Source: JAAYGT01 sp050252075 (GTDB lineage: Bacteria; Pseudomonadota; Gammaproteobacteria; Burkholderiales; Burkholderiaceae_B). From it: DNA of 49,142 nucleotides. This document shows positions 16,999 to 25,521 of the stretch, piece after piece. Within the stretch, counting starts at the first letter, position 1. Each line of letters opens with the position of its first letter. The notes under the pieces are model-generated. The model made no database searches and was not told the DNA's origin. It saw only the letters and a list, made by a program, of their open reading frames with translations. The stretch covers positions 1 through 49,142 of the forward strand of contig JBFWLP010000011.1 in assembly GCA_050252075.1 (NCBI GenBank), in the 5' to 3' direction. Both the position numbers and the translations under genes were made by a program.

Positions 16999-17805
16999 AT
17001 GCCTACCTGTCACACACCCAGTTTCCCGCGGCGTTTTCTAAAAAAATCAGTGGCTTGCAGAAACTTTTCAAGGTTGTTTCTTGCTTGTCTGGCCATGACT
17101 TCCTGCACGGTGGTCCAAGCAAGCAACGCGGCGTTGTTTCGCCGTAACACGGCACCCCCCGACAATACGGTACCGGTTCTGGCGGTTACCCAAGAAATCA
17201 TCCAGAAAAAAACCAAAGATAATGTTTGCTGGCAAACGCTGGTCAGCGACCGTGAGCGTGCGCAACGACAATACGAAAGCCAGCCTTGGATTGTCAAGTA
17301 TTGGAAGCCTATTCTGGGCGGCATTCTGGGCGGATTGGTGGGTTACAAATTCACGGCCAACTACGGGCCGTCCAGCCAGAAATGGATTTATCCCACTATT
17401 GCGGCGGGTATTGGTGTGGGGGCGCTCACCGGGCCGGGTTTTGTGGCCGGTGCCTATTTTGCCGGCAGCGGTGCTCATCATTATTGGCCCGATAAACTGC
17501 CGTTAACGATAATGTTGTCGCTTATCGGCGGCATATTGGGCGACGGGTTGATCAAATTATTGTTTCCCGACAGTCCTGATCCGGCCTTGCTGGCAAAACC
17601 GCAGCCGGGTCAGTATTTGCCCGATCAACAGTTCTATATTGAAACGAGCTGCATGCCCACGATGCGGGTGGTTTCCACCGAAAAGCCGTACCGGGTTACC
17701 TATCGCTATCAGGGCGAGCAACGCCATGCGCTCATGAAATATTATCCCGGAGACCGCATTACGCTGAACGCCTCGGGGTGGCCGGTCAACGAACTGCCCC
17801 CGTAG
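16999..17805 (+). CDS. Unrecognised secreted/membrane protein with glycine-rich hydrophobic segments, inverted inside the T6SS cluster
   Basis: This is the only plus-strand gene between hcp copy 1 and tssE. The 268 residues start with a basic N-terminus and a hydrophobic stretch (about 26-40) that could be a lipoprotein signal (MTSC, Cys 36) or end at a signal-peptidase I site near VVQAS. Three glycine-rich hydrophobic segments follow (about 102-118, 130-155 and 166-188), with G-x3-G spacings like glycine-zipper membrane proteins. The C-terminal 80 residues look like a soluble beta domain with two cysteines in the tail region. It is divergent from tssJ (92-bp gap) and convergent with the DUF4150 gene (13-bp gap). 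A role in the T6SS is suggested only by position. I do not recognise the family. Confidence 0.75.
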   Translation: MPTCHTPSFPRRFLKKSVACRNFSRLFLACLAMTSCTVVQASNAALFRRNTAPPDNTVPVLAVTQEIIQKKTKDNVCWQTLVSDRERAQRQYESQPWIVKYWKPILGGILGGLVGYKFTANYGPSSQKWIYPTIAAGIGVGALTGPGFVAGAYFAGSGAHHYWPDKLPLTIMLSLIGGILGDGLIKLLFPDSPDPALLAKPQPGQYLPDQQFYIETSCMPTMRVVSTEKPYRVTYRYQGEQRHALMKYYPGDRITLNASGWPVNELPP

Positions 17806-17818
17806 CGCGGCGGCCGGT

Positions 17819-18211
17819 TCAATAGGCGATTACTTTGGCCTGGCTGGGTTGCAGCAGCGCTCCGAAGGTGTTGCCTTTGTTGGACTTGGCCGAATCCAGC
17901 TGACGCACAGCGGGTTTGCCCTGAAACGACACCTTGAAACTGGCAGTGACGAATTCGCACTCGCCCATCACCGACCCCGATACAACGCCTCCGGCGACCC
18001 CGGCGGTGTCGCCCATGCTGGCCGAAATTTTCGATGCTTTGGTCAGGGCGGGCGAGCCGCTGACCAGCACCTTGAGCGCCGTGGGATTGGCCAAGGTGGT
18101 TTGTGCGGTGTTGGGATAGGGAATGGGCACCGGTGGCCCGGGCGGCGCCGGCGTTTTGCAGACATCGGGTACGCACATGGCCTGGCCCGACTGAATAGTG
18201 GCGACGAACAT
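17819..18211 (-). CDS. PAAR-like DUF4150 spike-tip protein (TagD type)
   Basis: DUF4150 proteins are PAAR-like cones thought to sharpen the VgrG spike and to carry effectors. The 130-residue protein shows the family's proline-rich PDVCKTPAPPGPPVPIPYPN block (about 14-33). ANPTALKVLVSGSPAL follows, then a glycine-rich cone part (GVAGGVVSGSVMGECEFVTAS) and a C-terminal KVSFQGKPAVR. It stands alone as a small tip without a toxin extension. It starts 5 bp after the DUF3540 gene, in the vgrG-tag series. Burkholderia T6SS-5 TagD belongs to the same family. Confidence 0.88.
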   Translation of the reverse strand: MFVATIQSGQAMCVPDVCKTPAPPGPPVPIPYPNTAQTTLANPTALKVLVSGSPALTKASKISASMGDTAGVAGGVVSGSVMGECEFVTASFKVSFQGKPAVRQLDSAKSNKGNTFGALLQPSQAKVIAY

Positions 18212-18216
18212 TCGGA

Positions 18217-18876
18217 TTACCCCAGATCGATTTTTTGACCGTCGAGTTTGACCATACCTTGCGCGGTGTGGGAAATGTGCTGCGCCTGAATGCGATGGTG
18301 CCCGTCGACGGCCACTTTTACACGGCCCGCCCGGGTTTCATCGAGTTTTTCAGTGTGCCGCAGGCTTTCCACACTGCGTTGCCACAGGCGCCCCACGCGT
18401 GATGACAGCGTTTTCGCGGTGATTGCCACGTGAACGGCATACGACTCCATTGAGTCGAACCAGCCGGTCCAGCGCCGTATGCGCGTGGTGGCCGTCAGTG
18501 CCGTTACATTCAGCTCCTGGGTTGACAGGTCTATCCCTTGTTTGCCGGCAACACGCACGTGGTCGGCATGAATATGCAGTTGCCCGCCGGTGTCGTGAAG
18601 GCAGGAACCGCCGGGTAGCCGCACGCTTCCTTCCTGCCCGGCGGTGCGGTTCAGCACCGCCAGAATATAGGCCGGATGCTGCGCTGTGTGGCGCGCAAGA
18701 AGCACCGTGTCGCCGATGACCGGTTCGATCAGGCAGCTCAGGGCTGGTATTGCCTGCGGGGTCTGGGCGTCGCTTAGCAGAAACTGCTCACCGGCCATCC
18801 CCAGTATCGTGGCGCAACACAACGTGGTGGAGTTGCTTTCCGGTGCGGTGGGAAGAGGGTAGACGTTGGATGTCAT
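18217..18876 (-). CDS. DUF3540 T6SS-associated protein (TagC type)
   Basis: A 219-residue protein of the DUF3540 family, which occurs with DUF2169/pentapeptide and DUF4150 genes next to vgrG. Visible features are an N-terminal OB-like beta region (LLSDAQTPQAIPALSCLIEPVIGDTVLLA, seen at about 33-61) and VRLPGGSCLHDTGGQLHIHADHVRV in the middle, typical of spike-like beta repeats. A C-terminal helical stretch is followed by HISHTAQGMVKLDGQKIDLG at the end. The closing block looks like the DUF2345/gp5-like repeats of VgrG, so it may form part of the spike complex. It lies 30 bp after the pentapeptide gene. Exact role is unknown. Confidence 0.82.
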   Translation of the reverse strand: MTSNVYPLPTAPESNSTTLCCATILGMAGEQFLLSDAQTPQAIPALSCLIEPVIGDTVLLARHTAQHPAYILAVLNRTAGQEGSVRLPGGSCLHDTGGQLHIHADHVRVAGKQGIDLSTQELNVTALTATTRIRRWTGWFDSMESYAVHVAITAKTLSSRVGRLWQRSVESLRHTEKLDETRAGRVKVAVDGHHRIQAQHISHTAQGMVKLDGQKIDLG

Positions 18877-18906
18877 GGGTAAGTTCCTTGCGCGTTGCCA
18901 CCGGGG

Positions 18907-19959
18907 TCAGGTTGACGCGGGCGGTTGCCAGTTCTCGGCTTTCTGGCGCGCCGGGTCTGTGCGTTGGGTTTCGCTGAATTGTGCGCCATCCCACAGTGTC
19001 TTTTCCTCGCTGACGCCATGCAGATTGCATAAATGAAACGATACGTTGCGCAGACTCGCGCCATTCAGATTGGCGTGGGACATGTCGCTGAATTCGATGC
19101 GGCCGTTATCCCATACGGCATCGCCGGCGCTCACCCCCACCATGGGGGTAAGGGAAAAGAAGGCGTTGGTTGCTCGCGAGCGCCCCAGTTTGGCGTGCGA
19201 AAGATCGCTCATTTCAATACGGGCATTGGAGAAGTCGGCGCCGGTGAGATCGGCGATGACCCAACTGACGCTGTTTGCCTGGATCTGGCTGAAATTCGCA
19301 CCTTTCAGACTGGCCTGGCCAAACTGGGTTTGCGCCAGTTGCATGCCGGAAAAATCGGCATTGTCCAGCGTGGATTCGGCAAACAGGGTTAGGGTGAGAT
19401 CGCAGCCCACGAAGGACAGCCCCGTTAAGTTGGCCTGCGAAAACATGGCCTGATTCATATTGTTATTGCCCAGTTGCGCTTTGCTCAGGTCGCAAGAGGT
19501 GACCAGAAACCGCGTAAGGTTCGCGTCAAGGAAGCGGGCACCGTCGGCGGTGCAGTTCAGCAGGCTGGTGCAGTTGAACACGCCCTTGTCAAAGACAGCC
19601 TGATCCAGAACGCAGGCATCCACCGTGGCGGCGGACCAATCACATTGTGTGTTGTCGCTGGCAGTGAAATCGCATTTCGCCACGTTGGCGTTCGTCAGGT
19701 TGCACTGGGTGAGTGTCGCCTTCTGGAACACTGACTGCACGATCGTGGCCCCCACCAGCAAGGCGCCGTTCAGCGTGGCTTGCGAGAAATCGCAGGCCTC
19801 GATGTCGGCCTCGCAAAAATTGGCGCCGGATAAATCTGCGCCGCGGAAATTCACGTTTCGAAAGCGCAGTCCGGAAAAGTCGGTGGCGGCCAGCGATGTG
19901 TTCTCAAGGTTGGCGTTTTCCAGAACGCCGTCGATTATTTGCGGAAGAGAGTCTGCCAT
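18907..19959 (-). CDS. Pentapeptide-repeat T6SS accessory protein (TagB type)
   Basis: Nearly all of the 350 residues are pentapeptide repeats of A(D/N)LXX type, expected to fold into a right-handed quadrilateral beta-helix. Examples are LENANLENTSLAATDFSGL at the start and MSHANLNGASLRNVSFHLC near the end. Several repeats have cysteine (CDFSQATLNG, CDLSKAQLGN). No signal peptide or catalytic motif is seen. In Burkholderia T6SS-5 the equivalent parts are TagA/B. The gene follows the DUF2169/pentapeptide gene by 14 bp. It probably acts in spike or effector loading as a scaffold; that is inference from neighbours. Confidence 0.88.
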   Translation of the reverse strand: MADSLPQIIDGVLENANLENTSLAATDFSGLRFRNVNFRGADLSGANFCEADIEACDFSQATLNGALLVGATIVQSVFQKATLTQCNLTNANVAKCDFTASDNTQCDWSAATVDACVLDQAVFDKGVFNCTSLLNCTADGARFLDANLTRFLVTSCDLSKAQLGNNNMNQAMFSQANLTGLSFVGCDLTLTLFAESTLDNADFSGMQLAQTQFGQASLKGANFSQIQANSVSWVIADLTGADFSNARIEMSDLSHAKLGRSRATNAFFSLTPMVGVSAGDAVWDNGRIEFSDMSHANLNGASLRNVSFHLCNLHGVSEEKTLWDGAQFSETQRTDPARQKAENWQPPAST

Positions 19960-19973
19960 CGGAGTACCTTTGA

Positions 19974-22400
19974 TCAGTTACGGGACGCCTTGGGGTCAAG
20001 TGCGGTTTTTTCCAGCACGGCACCGTCAAGGTGCACACCTTGCAACACCGTATCAACGAATGTCGCGCCGTACAGGTTGGTGTTCTCCAGCCAGGCGCCG
20101 GTTAAGTTGGCCTGCATGAACGAGGCCTGCAACAGGTTGGTGTGGCTCAGGTTGGCGCGGGTCAGGTCGGCGCGGTCGAAACTGGCGCCAGAAGCATCGG
20201 CACCCGTCATGATCACCCCCTTCATGACGGCATCGGAAAAGTCGCCTGCCATGGCTTTGACGGCGGTGAGGGTGGCGTTTTCGAGTGAAGCACCCATCCA
20301 GCTGCATTGTTCCAGGTTGGCGCCGTCCAGGCGGGTACTGTGCAGGCGGGTGCCCAACCCCGCCTGGCTGCCTTGAAGGTTGCTGCGGGTCAGGTCGGCC
20401 TGCTCAAGGTTTGCCAAGCCCAGGTTAAGGCTCGCGGCACTTGCTTTGCTAAGGATGGCCGCCTTCAGGCTGGCGCCGGCGGCATTGGCTTTTTCAAGCG
20501 CCGCGCCCGACAGGTCGGCACCGTCAAGGTTGGCGTTGTCAAACTGGGCGGCCGGAGCCTGGATGCCGGCGGCACTGACCCTGCTCATCCAGGCCTGACT
20601 GAACAGGGTGCCTGCCGCCTGTGCACCATCCAGCCGCGCATCGGAGAAATTGCCGCCGGTGAAGTCGCTGGCGTTCAGTACGGCGGCGCTCAGATTTGCG
20701 CCGCAAAACGAGATGTCATTCGCACTGCAGTTGGCCAATTGCGCACCGCTCAGGTCGGCACCATCGAAGCGGGCGTTGTTCAGATAGGCACCGTTCAGAC
20801 GGGCGTCGCGCAGCTGGGCCCCGCTGAAGTTTGCGTGCAGCAACAGGGCGCCTTCAAAATTCATGCCGCTCAGATTCAGGCCGGCCAGATTGGCATGGGA
20901 AAGGTCCAGCCCGGCACAGTCGCCCTGGCTGGACTGCCGGGCCAGCACTTGCTGACGCCCTCCGGCCGCCAGGGCCGGGTCATCAAGAAGGGGGCCGGCC
21001 GGCGGAGCCTGCACAGGCGCATAGGCTGCCGGTTCGGGCACCAGGTATGCCGGGGGCAAGGCGTCGTTCTGGGAATGGTCGGACGGTGGTGCCTGTTGTG
21101 CGTTGGTGTCGGCGGACGGCGCACTCAGATCATGCATCAGGCGCTCTATGTCTTCAAAGAAGCCGGCCAGTGATCCGCCGCTAAAGCGTATGGACTGGGC
21201 CAGCTGACGCGTAGCCGGGTTTTGGTCAAGCCGGGCCAGCAGGGCGGGTTCATCGAGCCCGGTGTCATTCAGCGTTTGGTTGAACAGTTCGCGCTGCCGG
21301 CGCAGTTGCTGGAGCAGTTCGGGCACCGACATGCCCATCAGTGCCGCCGTGTCGGTTACCGGCGATTCCGTTGAGGTTTCCTGGGCAATGATTTTGCCAA
21401 GGGCTTGCAGACACTGTTGCAGATAATACTCGACGGGTTGGCCCGATGAGCCGGGGGCCTCGAGCGCCCCCAGGACGGCGCCGACATCGCGGGCTTCGGG
21501 GTGCTGAACCGGCAGAAGCCCGCGGTAGATCGCCAGGCCCAGGCCGGTATCGGGCAAAAGCCAGACGGTGTCCAGGTTGACGTTGAGTTCGTGGAAATTG
21601 GCCCGTTGTCCGGAGGCATCGAGCTGGTGGGCAAACAGCCGTACGCGATGCTGCGGTACCCTGCCCAGCAGATCCGGCTTGCCCGGGTGCATATTACGTA
21701 TTTCAACGGCTTCCCCGCCGGTCCAGAAACCGTCCAGTTGCTGGTCGGGTGGGGCGGCCTGAAAGAACCGGGCATCGGTGTCCAGCGGCAGATGCGGCCA
21801 GCGTTCGTTCTTCCAGCGGGATTCAAAACGGCCAAGCAAGCTCGCGCGTTGCGGCCAGGTGGACGGGTAGGGGCCGAATCCGGCGGGAGCGGGGCAGTCA
21901 GACGGCGAGAGCATCAGATGGTCTGGATCCTCGACGTTGGGTACGGCTTTGCCAATGGGGTTATGGGCGATGTGCTCGCCGCCGAAGGCGAAGGGCCAGC
22001 CGAGCGGCTGTGCCGAAAACGGCGCCGGCGCCGAAAGACGCCCGCCCGCCGCGGCAGTGCGGTCGCCGAAGACGGCCAAGCGCTTTTTTAAAGGGCCGAC
22101 AGCAATACTGGCCGACACGGGCTGGCCGGTATGGCCGGGGGGCGGATAGCAGGCGCCGGCGGCAAGAAACTCGCCGCGCACTTTGGGCCACCCTTCATCG
22201 AGCACGGTGTCTTTGCCCAGCGTAGCCGACACGATATCCCACAAGGAGCCCTGCAGGTCGGGCAGAGCGGTTGCCTGGGTTTCCAGGGAGAAGGGTACCA
22301 GCAGACCCACGGACAGGCAGAATCGCCCTTGTGCCGGGCTGTAGACCCGATGGATGAATTCGGTGTCGGCGGGTTTGAGAAAACGGGGACCGGTGGTCAT
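19974..22400 (-). CDS. DUF2169 plus pentapeptide-repeat T6SS protein (TagA/TagAB type)
   Basis: The 808-residue protein has a DUF2169 domain at about 1-300, with landmarks FLKPADTEFIHRVY, WPKVRGEFLAAGACYPPPG and a central NMHPGKPDLLGRVPQHRVRLF. A linker of about 190 residues with helices and a Gln/Pro/Ala-rich part follows. About 490-805 is a long pentapeptide-repeat beta-helix (for example LSHANLAGLNLSGMNFEGA). DUF2169 proteins are found as T6SS adaptors that couple effectors to VgrG or PAAR. Its start overlaps the stop of the 476-aa gene by 4 bp (ATGA), so the two are translationally coupled. It is G+C-rich like the rest of the cassette. Confidence 0.9.
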   Translation of the reverse strand: MTTGPRFLKPADTEFIHRVYSPAQGRFCLSVGLLVPFSLETQATALPDLQGSLWDIVSATLGKDTVLDEGWPKVRGEFLAAGACYPPPGHTGQPVSASIAVGPLKKRLAVFGDRTAAAGGRLSAPAPFSAQPLGWPFAFGGEHIAHNPIGKAVPNVEDPDHLMLSPSDCPAPAGFGPYPSTWPQRASLLGRFESRWKNERWPHLPLDTDARFFQAAPPDQQLDGFWTGGEAVEIRNMHPGKPDLLGRVPQHRVRLFAHQLDASGQRANFHELNVNLDTVWLLPDTGLGLAIYRGLLPVQHPEARDVGAVLGALEAPGSSGQPVEYYLQQCLQALGKIIAQETSTESPVTDTAALMGMSVPELLQQLRRQRELFNQTLNDTGLDEPALLARLDQNPATRQLAQSIRFSGGSLAGFFEDIERLMHDLSAPSADTNAQQAPPSDHSQNDALPPAYLVPEPAAYAPVQAPPAGPLLDDPALAAGGRQQVLARQSSQGDCAGLDLSHANLAGLNLSGMNFEGALLLHANFSGAQLRDARLNGAYLNNARFDGADLSGAQLANCSANDISFCGANLSAAVLNASDFTGGNFSDARLDGAQAAGTLFSQAWMSRVSAAGIQAPAAQFDNANLDGADLSGAALEKANAAGASLKAAILSKASAASLNLGLANLEQADLTRSNLQGSQAGLGTRLHSTRLDGANLEQCSWMGASLENATLTAVKAMAGDFSDAVMKGVIMTGADASGASFDRADLTRANLSHTNLLQASFMQANLTGAWLENTNLYGATFVDTVLQGVHLDGAVLEKTALDPKASRN

Positions 22401-23827
22401 GCTGAACCGCTTTGAACTGCTGTGCTCAGGGCCTTGGCGGTTTCACGCAACTGAATGATCTGTTTCTGCAAAGTTTGGGCCACCTGTCGTTGCTTCTGAT
22501 TGGCGGCTCGTAAATTCTTGTTGATACGCATTTGTGTGTCTTGTTTTTGTTGCAGCTGGGTAAGGTTAGCAATGGCTTTTTGAATATCGGGAGAAGACAG
22601 CACCGGCGCGCCGGGCGACGTGACCTTGAAGTCGGCGTTCATGCTGAACCCGCTGGCATCGATTTTCAGGGTGTTGCTGCCGAAGGTGAGCTTCAGGCTT
22701 TGTGCGCTGGTCTCGACATTGGTTCCGCCGGTAGCCAGCGAGCCTTTGCTGCTGCTTAAGGACACCAGCGACGACCCGGCGCCGCTTCCGCCCAGAAGTT
22801 GTGCGGAATCGCTTTTGAGGGTGAGTGCGCTGTTGCCGTCGTGCTCCAGCAAGGAGGTGGTGCTGTCAATTGACAGACGTGCCGGCTGCGGGTTGCCGTC
22901 GCCATCGGTGACTTGTATCTGGTGGGACTGGGCACCCAACTGAACCGCCGTGTCGGCACCTCCGGCCGGCTTCAGCAGTGCCACAGCCAGGGTTTGGGCG
23001 GCCACCGAAATGGTGCCGTCCTTACCCAGGGTAAGCCGTGATCCACCGTCGGCCTGGCTGCCCGCCGAGCCGGTGAAGCCCACGATGCTCTGGCTCTTTC
23101 CGCCTTTCTGGTAGGTCAGGTCTTTGCCGGCCGTACCCAGGTCGATACCGTTGTCGTCCAGCTTCACACCGGCGGACACAATGTTCACGCCGTTTTCAAC
23201 TCGGCTGCCCAGAAACAGGCCGCTGGCGGCATCCATGGTAAGGGCGGCGGTGGGTTTACTGTTTTCACTGAAGCTTTTGGTGCGGCCCATGAATACCATG
23301 ATCACGCCGGCCAGTGCGGACACAATGGTGAAAATGGACGCCACGGCCGATAACGGAAAGCTGTTCTTTTCCGAGAAATACACCTCGTTCACTTCTTCGG
23401 ACTTGGTGCTCTGGATAACCGTGGCATAGGTGGCCATGGAAACGGCCAATGCGGCCTGGACCACCACCAGAACATTCATGGCCGTACGAACCCGCCCCAT
23501 GGTAAGACGGCTGGCCGCATCGGCCCCGACCGTGCCGGCGTAACTGTCCTGGTAGTTGAAGTCGCCGGAGGACGAGAGATTCCAGCTGTTGCCCTTGGAG
23601 TATTTCAGGTCGTCGCCGAAGGAGGCAGACAGCTTTCCGGCAATGGCTATTTCGGTCGAGAGGGCGATGGAAAGCGAGCTGTCGATGCCCACGTGTACCG
23701 ATGTTTTCACACCGTAACTGACGGCCAGGTCGCGATCGGCGCTGACCGACGTTTTCCCGCCGCCGTACCATTCCCATGCCTCGCCTTTTGAAACTTGCGC
23801 AATGCCTTGTCTAACGGATTCAGCCAT
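22397..23827 (-). CDS. Unrecognised 476-aa VgrG-neighbour protein with two membrane segments, beta-repeat body and coiled-coil tail
   Basis: I do not recognise a named family. Residues 20-100 are short Ser/Thr/Gly-rich beta repeats (SVSADRDLAVSYGVKTSVHV), reminiscent of VgrG needle repeats. Two strongly hydrophobic segments at about 113-139 and 157-181 form a membrane hairpin. A basic turn RTKSF follows. Residues 195-400 are again beta-repeat-like and low in charge (LTLGKDGTISVAAQTL, LTLKSDSAQLLGG). Residues 415-470 are Gln/Leu-rich and likely coiled coil. There is no signal peptide. It lies 25 bp after vgrG and is translationally coupled to tagA. A spike-borne membrane-inserting or effector role is plausible but unproven. 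Confidence 0.78.
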   Translation of the reverse strand: MAESVRQGIAQVSKGEAWEWYGGGKTSVSADRDLAVSYGVKTSVHVGIDSSLSIALSTEIAIAGKLSASFGDDLKYSKGNSWNLSSSGDFNYQDSYAGTVGADAASRLTMGRVRTAMNVLVVVQAALAVSMATYATVIQSTKSEEVNEVYFSEKNSFPLSAVASIFTIVSALAGVIMVFMGRTKSFSENSKPTAALTMDAASGLFLGSRVENGVNIVSAGVKLDDNGIDLGTAGKDLTYQKGGKSQSIVGFTGSAGSQADGGSRLTLGKDGTISVAAQTLAVALLKPAGGADTAVQLGAQSHQIQVTDGDGNPQPARLSIDSTTSLLEHDGNSALTLKSDSAQLLGGSGAGSSLVSLSSSKGSLATGGTNVETSAQSLKLTFGSNTLKIDASGFSMNADFKVTSPGAPVLSSPDIQKAIANLTQLQQKQDTQMRINKNLRAANQKQRQVAQTLQKQIIQLRETAKALSTAVQSGSA

Positions 23828-23852
23828 GGTGCCTGCCTCGCTGGGTTAACTA

Positions 23853-25490
23853 TTAAACGTTTGAAATTACGTCGGTGGGGTTCGATGTGGCGGGCGTGAC
23901 GTCGTGCCCGGAAATGGGAAAACTGCCGATATAAACGCAGGATCCAGCCACAGGAGAATACATGGTAACCCCTTCCTTGCCCGGACGGTCAACCAGGCTC
24001 ATGACGTTGCCGGACGTAGTACGCACCGCATTCACTGCCGAGTTGAAATTACGGATAATGTTCTGGTTTTCCGAGTTGGGGACGGCGCCCAGGATGATGG
24101 GCTGGTCGGGGTCGCCCGCCGTGAATCCGATCAACACCTCGGTGCCTTTGAGCAATGGAAAATGCAGGCCTTCGTGCTTGCCGGCATAGGGGGTGGCCAT
24201 GCGCAGCCACGACGACCCCTTATTGGCGGATTTACTGGAGTAATCGTACATAAGCTGTACCTTGTACTGGCCGTATTCGTTCAGTTCGGCCAGTTCGCCG
24301 TCGCCCTCGGCGTCGATGACGGCGCTCAGGAAGCCGGCAATGACCGGGCGCGGGGTGGTTCGCTGTGCCCGAAACTGGCGCGACGACGGAATGGCCTGAA
24401 ACCGGGCCCGATACAACGATCCCTGCTCATCGTCGTTATACCGGGTGTTCTGGCCGGCCAGCACCACCCCGGTTTGCGATCCCTCGTGCCGGATGGTGGT
24501 GACCAGGTAGCTCTGGTTGTAGCTGTCGCGAAAATGGTGGGTCAGATCGAGCGGGTACCCTGAACGCAATCCTATGGCGGGAGCCTCGCCGTCGAAGACT
24601 GTCTGCTGCCACGCCAGTTCTTCCGCGCGTACTTTAGCCAGTCGCTGGGCATCGGCTTCCTGGCGCAAATTGTCGCCGTAGAACATGACATTTCCCCGGC
24701 TGCCGCCTTGAACGTCTTGCTCCGCTTTCAGGTTGTCACCCAGACTGGCCTTGCGGAAATTGAAATCCTGCACCAGCACCTTGGCCGGCTGGTGGGTACG
24801 GCGGCATGTGAATGAGGTGATGCAGGAGTCCTGGCGATCGGTCTGCACGTTCTCTGGGGGGGTATAGCGCAAATTGATCGCCTGGGCGGGCTGGGCTTCC
24901 CGGTAGTCGAGGATGGTGAGTACTTCACCTGTGGCGCTTTTCGATTCGTGGTCGAAATAGAAATACAGGCCTTCTTGTTCCATCCAGCGGGCAATAAAAT
25001 TCAGATCGGTTTCCTGATACTGGCAGGTGAAACTGCGTTGCCGGTACTGGCCGGGATCTTTCACCAGGATTCGGTAGTCGGGCCCCTTCAGGCCGTTGCG
25101 TTCGAGCAGGGTGCCGATAATTTCCGGAATGGTTTGCTCGTCAAGGTAAACGTCGTTGATGCGGTTCAGGCCCAGACGCCACACCCGCGGCACCAGCACG
25201 ACCCGGTAAAAGGCATAGTCGTCAACCTGCCCGAGCTGTTCACATTCGGCCAGCATGCCATGGTACGGTACAGAGCGGCTGTGATCGCGCGACCAGAGCC
25301 GAAACACAGCCGTCGAATTCACCAGCTTGTCCAGATCGATGGCATTGTCGTCGGATACCAGCGTGATGTCGAAACGAAAGAGCCGGGAAATCCCTTCTTC
25401 GCCTTCGAAGCGGACAACATTGAACGTGGTGTCGTCGTTGTTGTCCAGCTGGAAAGTAAACAACATTTCATGATCAGCGGTTGTAGCCAT
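23853..25490 (-). CDS. vgrG: Type VI secretion spike protein VgrG (TssI)
   Basis: VgrG trimers tip the Hcp tube and puncture target membranes. The 545 residues have the gp27-like part (FRFDITLVSDD, GLYFYFDHE with a preceding WMEQE) at about 1-370. The gp5-like OB fold follows with GQYKVQLMYD and the block MATPYAGKHEGLHFPLLKGTEVLIGFTAGDPDQP around 425-475. A short needle with GNVMSLVDRPGKEGV closes the protein. It stops soon after with no extra C-terminal effector domain, so cargo must be carried by separate proteins. It lies 31 bp after tssG and heads the tag cassette. Confidence 0.96.
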   Translation of the reverse strand: MATTADHEMLFTFQLDNNDDTTFNVVRFEGEEGISRLFRFDITLVSDDNAIDLDKLVNSTAVFRLWSRDHSRSVPYHGMLAECEQLGQVDDYAFYRVVLVPRVWRLGLNRINDVYLDEQTIPEIIGTLLERNGLKGPDYRILVKDPGQYRQRSFTCQYQETDLNFIARWMEQEGLYFYFDHESKSATGEVLTILDYREAQPAQAINLRYTPPENVQTDRQDSCITSFTCRRTHQPAKVLVQDFNFRKASLGDNLKAEQDVQGGSRGNVMFYGDNLRQEADAQRLAKVRAEELAWQQTVFDGEAPAIGLRSGYPLDLTHHFRDSYNQSYLVTTIRHEGSQTGVVLAGQNTRYNDDEQGSLYRARFQAIPSSRQFRAQRTTPRPVIAGFLSAVIDAEGDGELAELNEYGQYKVQLMYDYSSKSANKGSSWLRMATPYAGKHEGLHFPLLKGTEVLIGFTAGDPDQPIILGAVPNSENQNIIRNFNSAVNAVRTTSGNVMSLVDRPGKEGVTMYSPVAGSCVYIGSFPISGHDVTPATSNPTDVISNV

Positions 25491-25521
25491 TGCCGAGTAC
25501 CCTTTTCAGTGCGGCCGTTGC

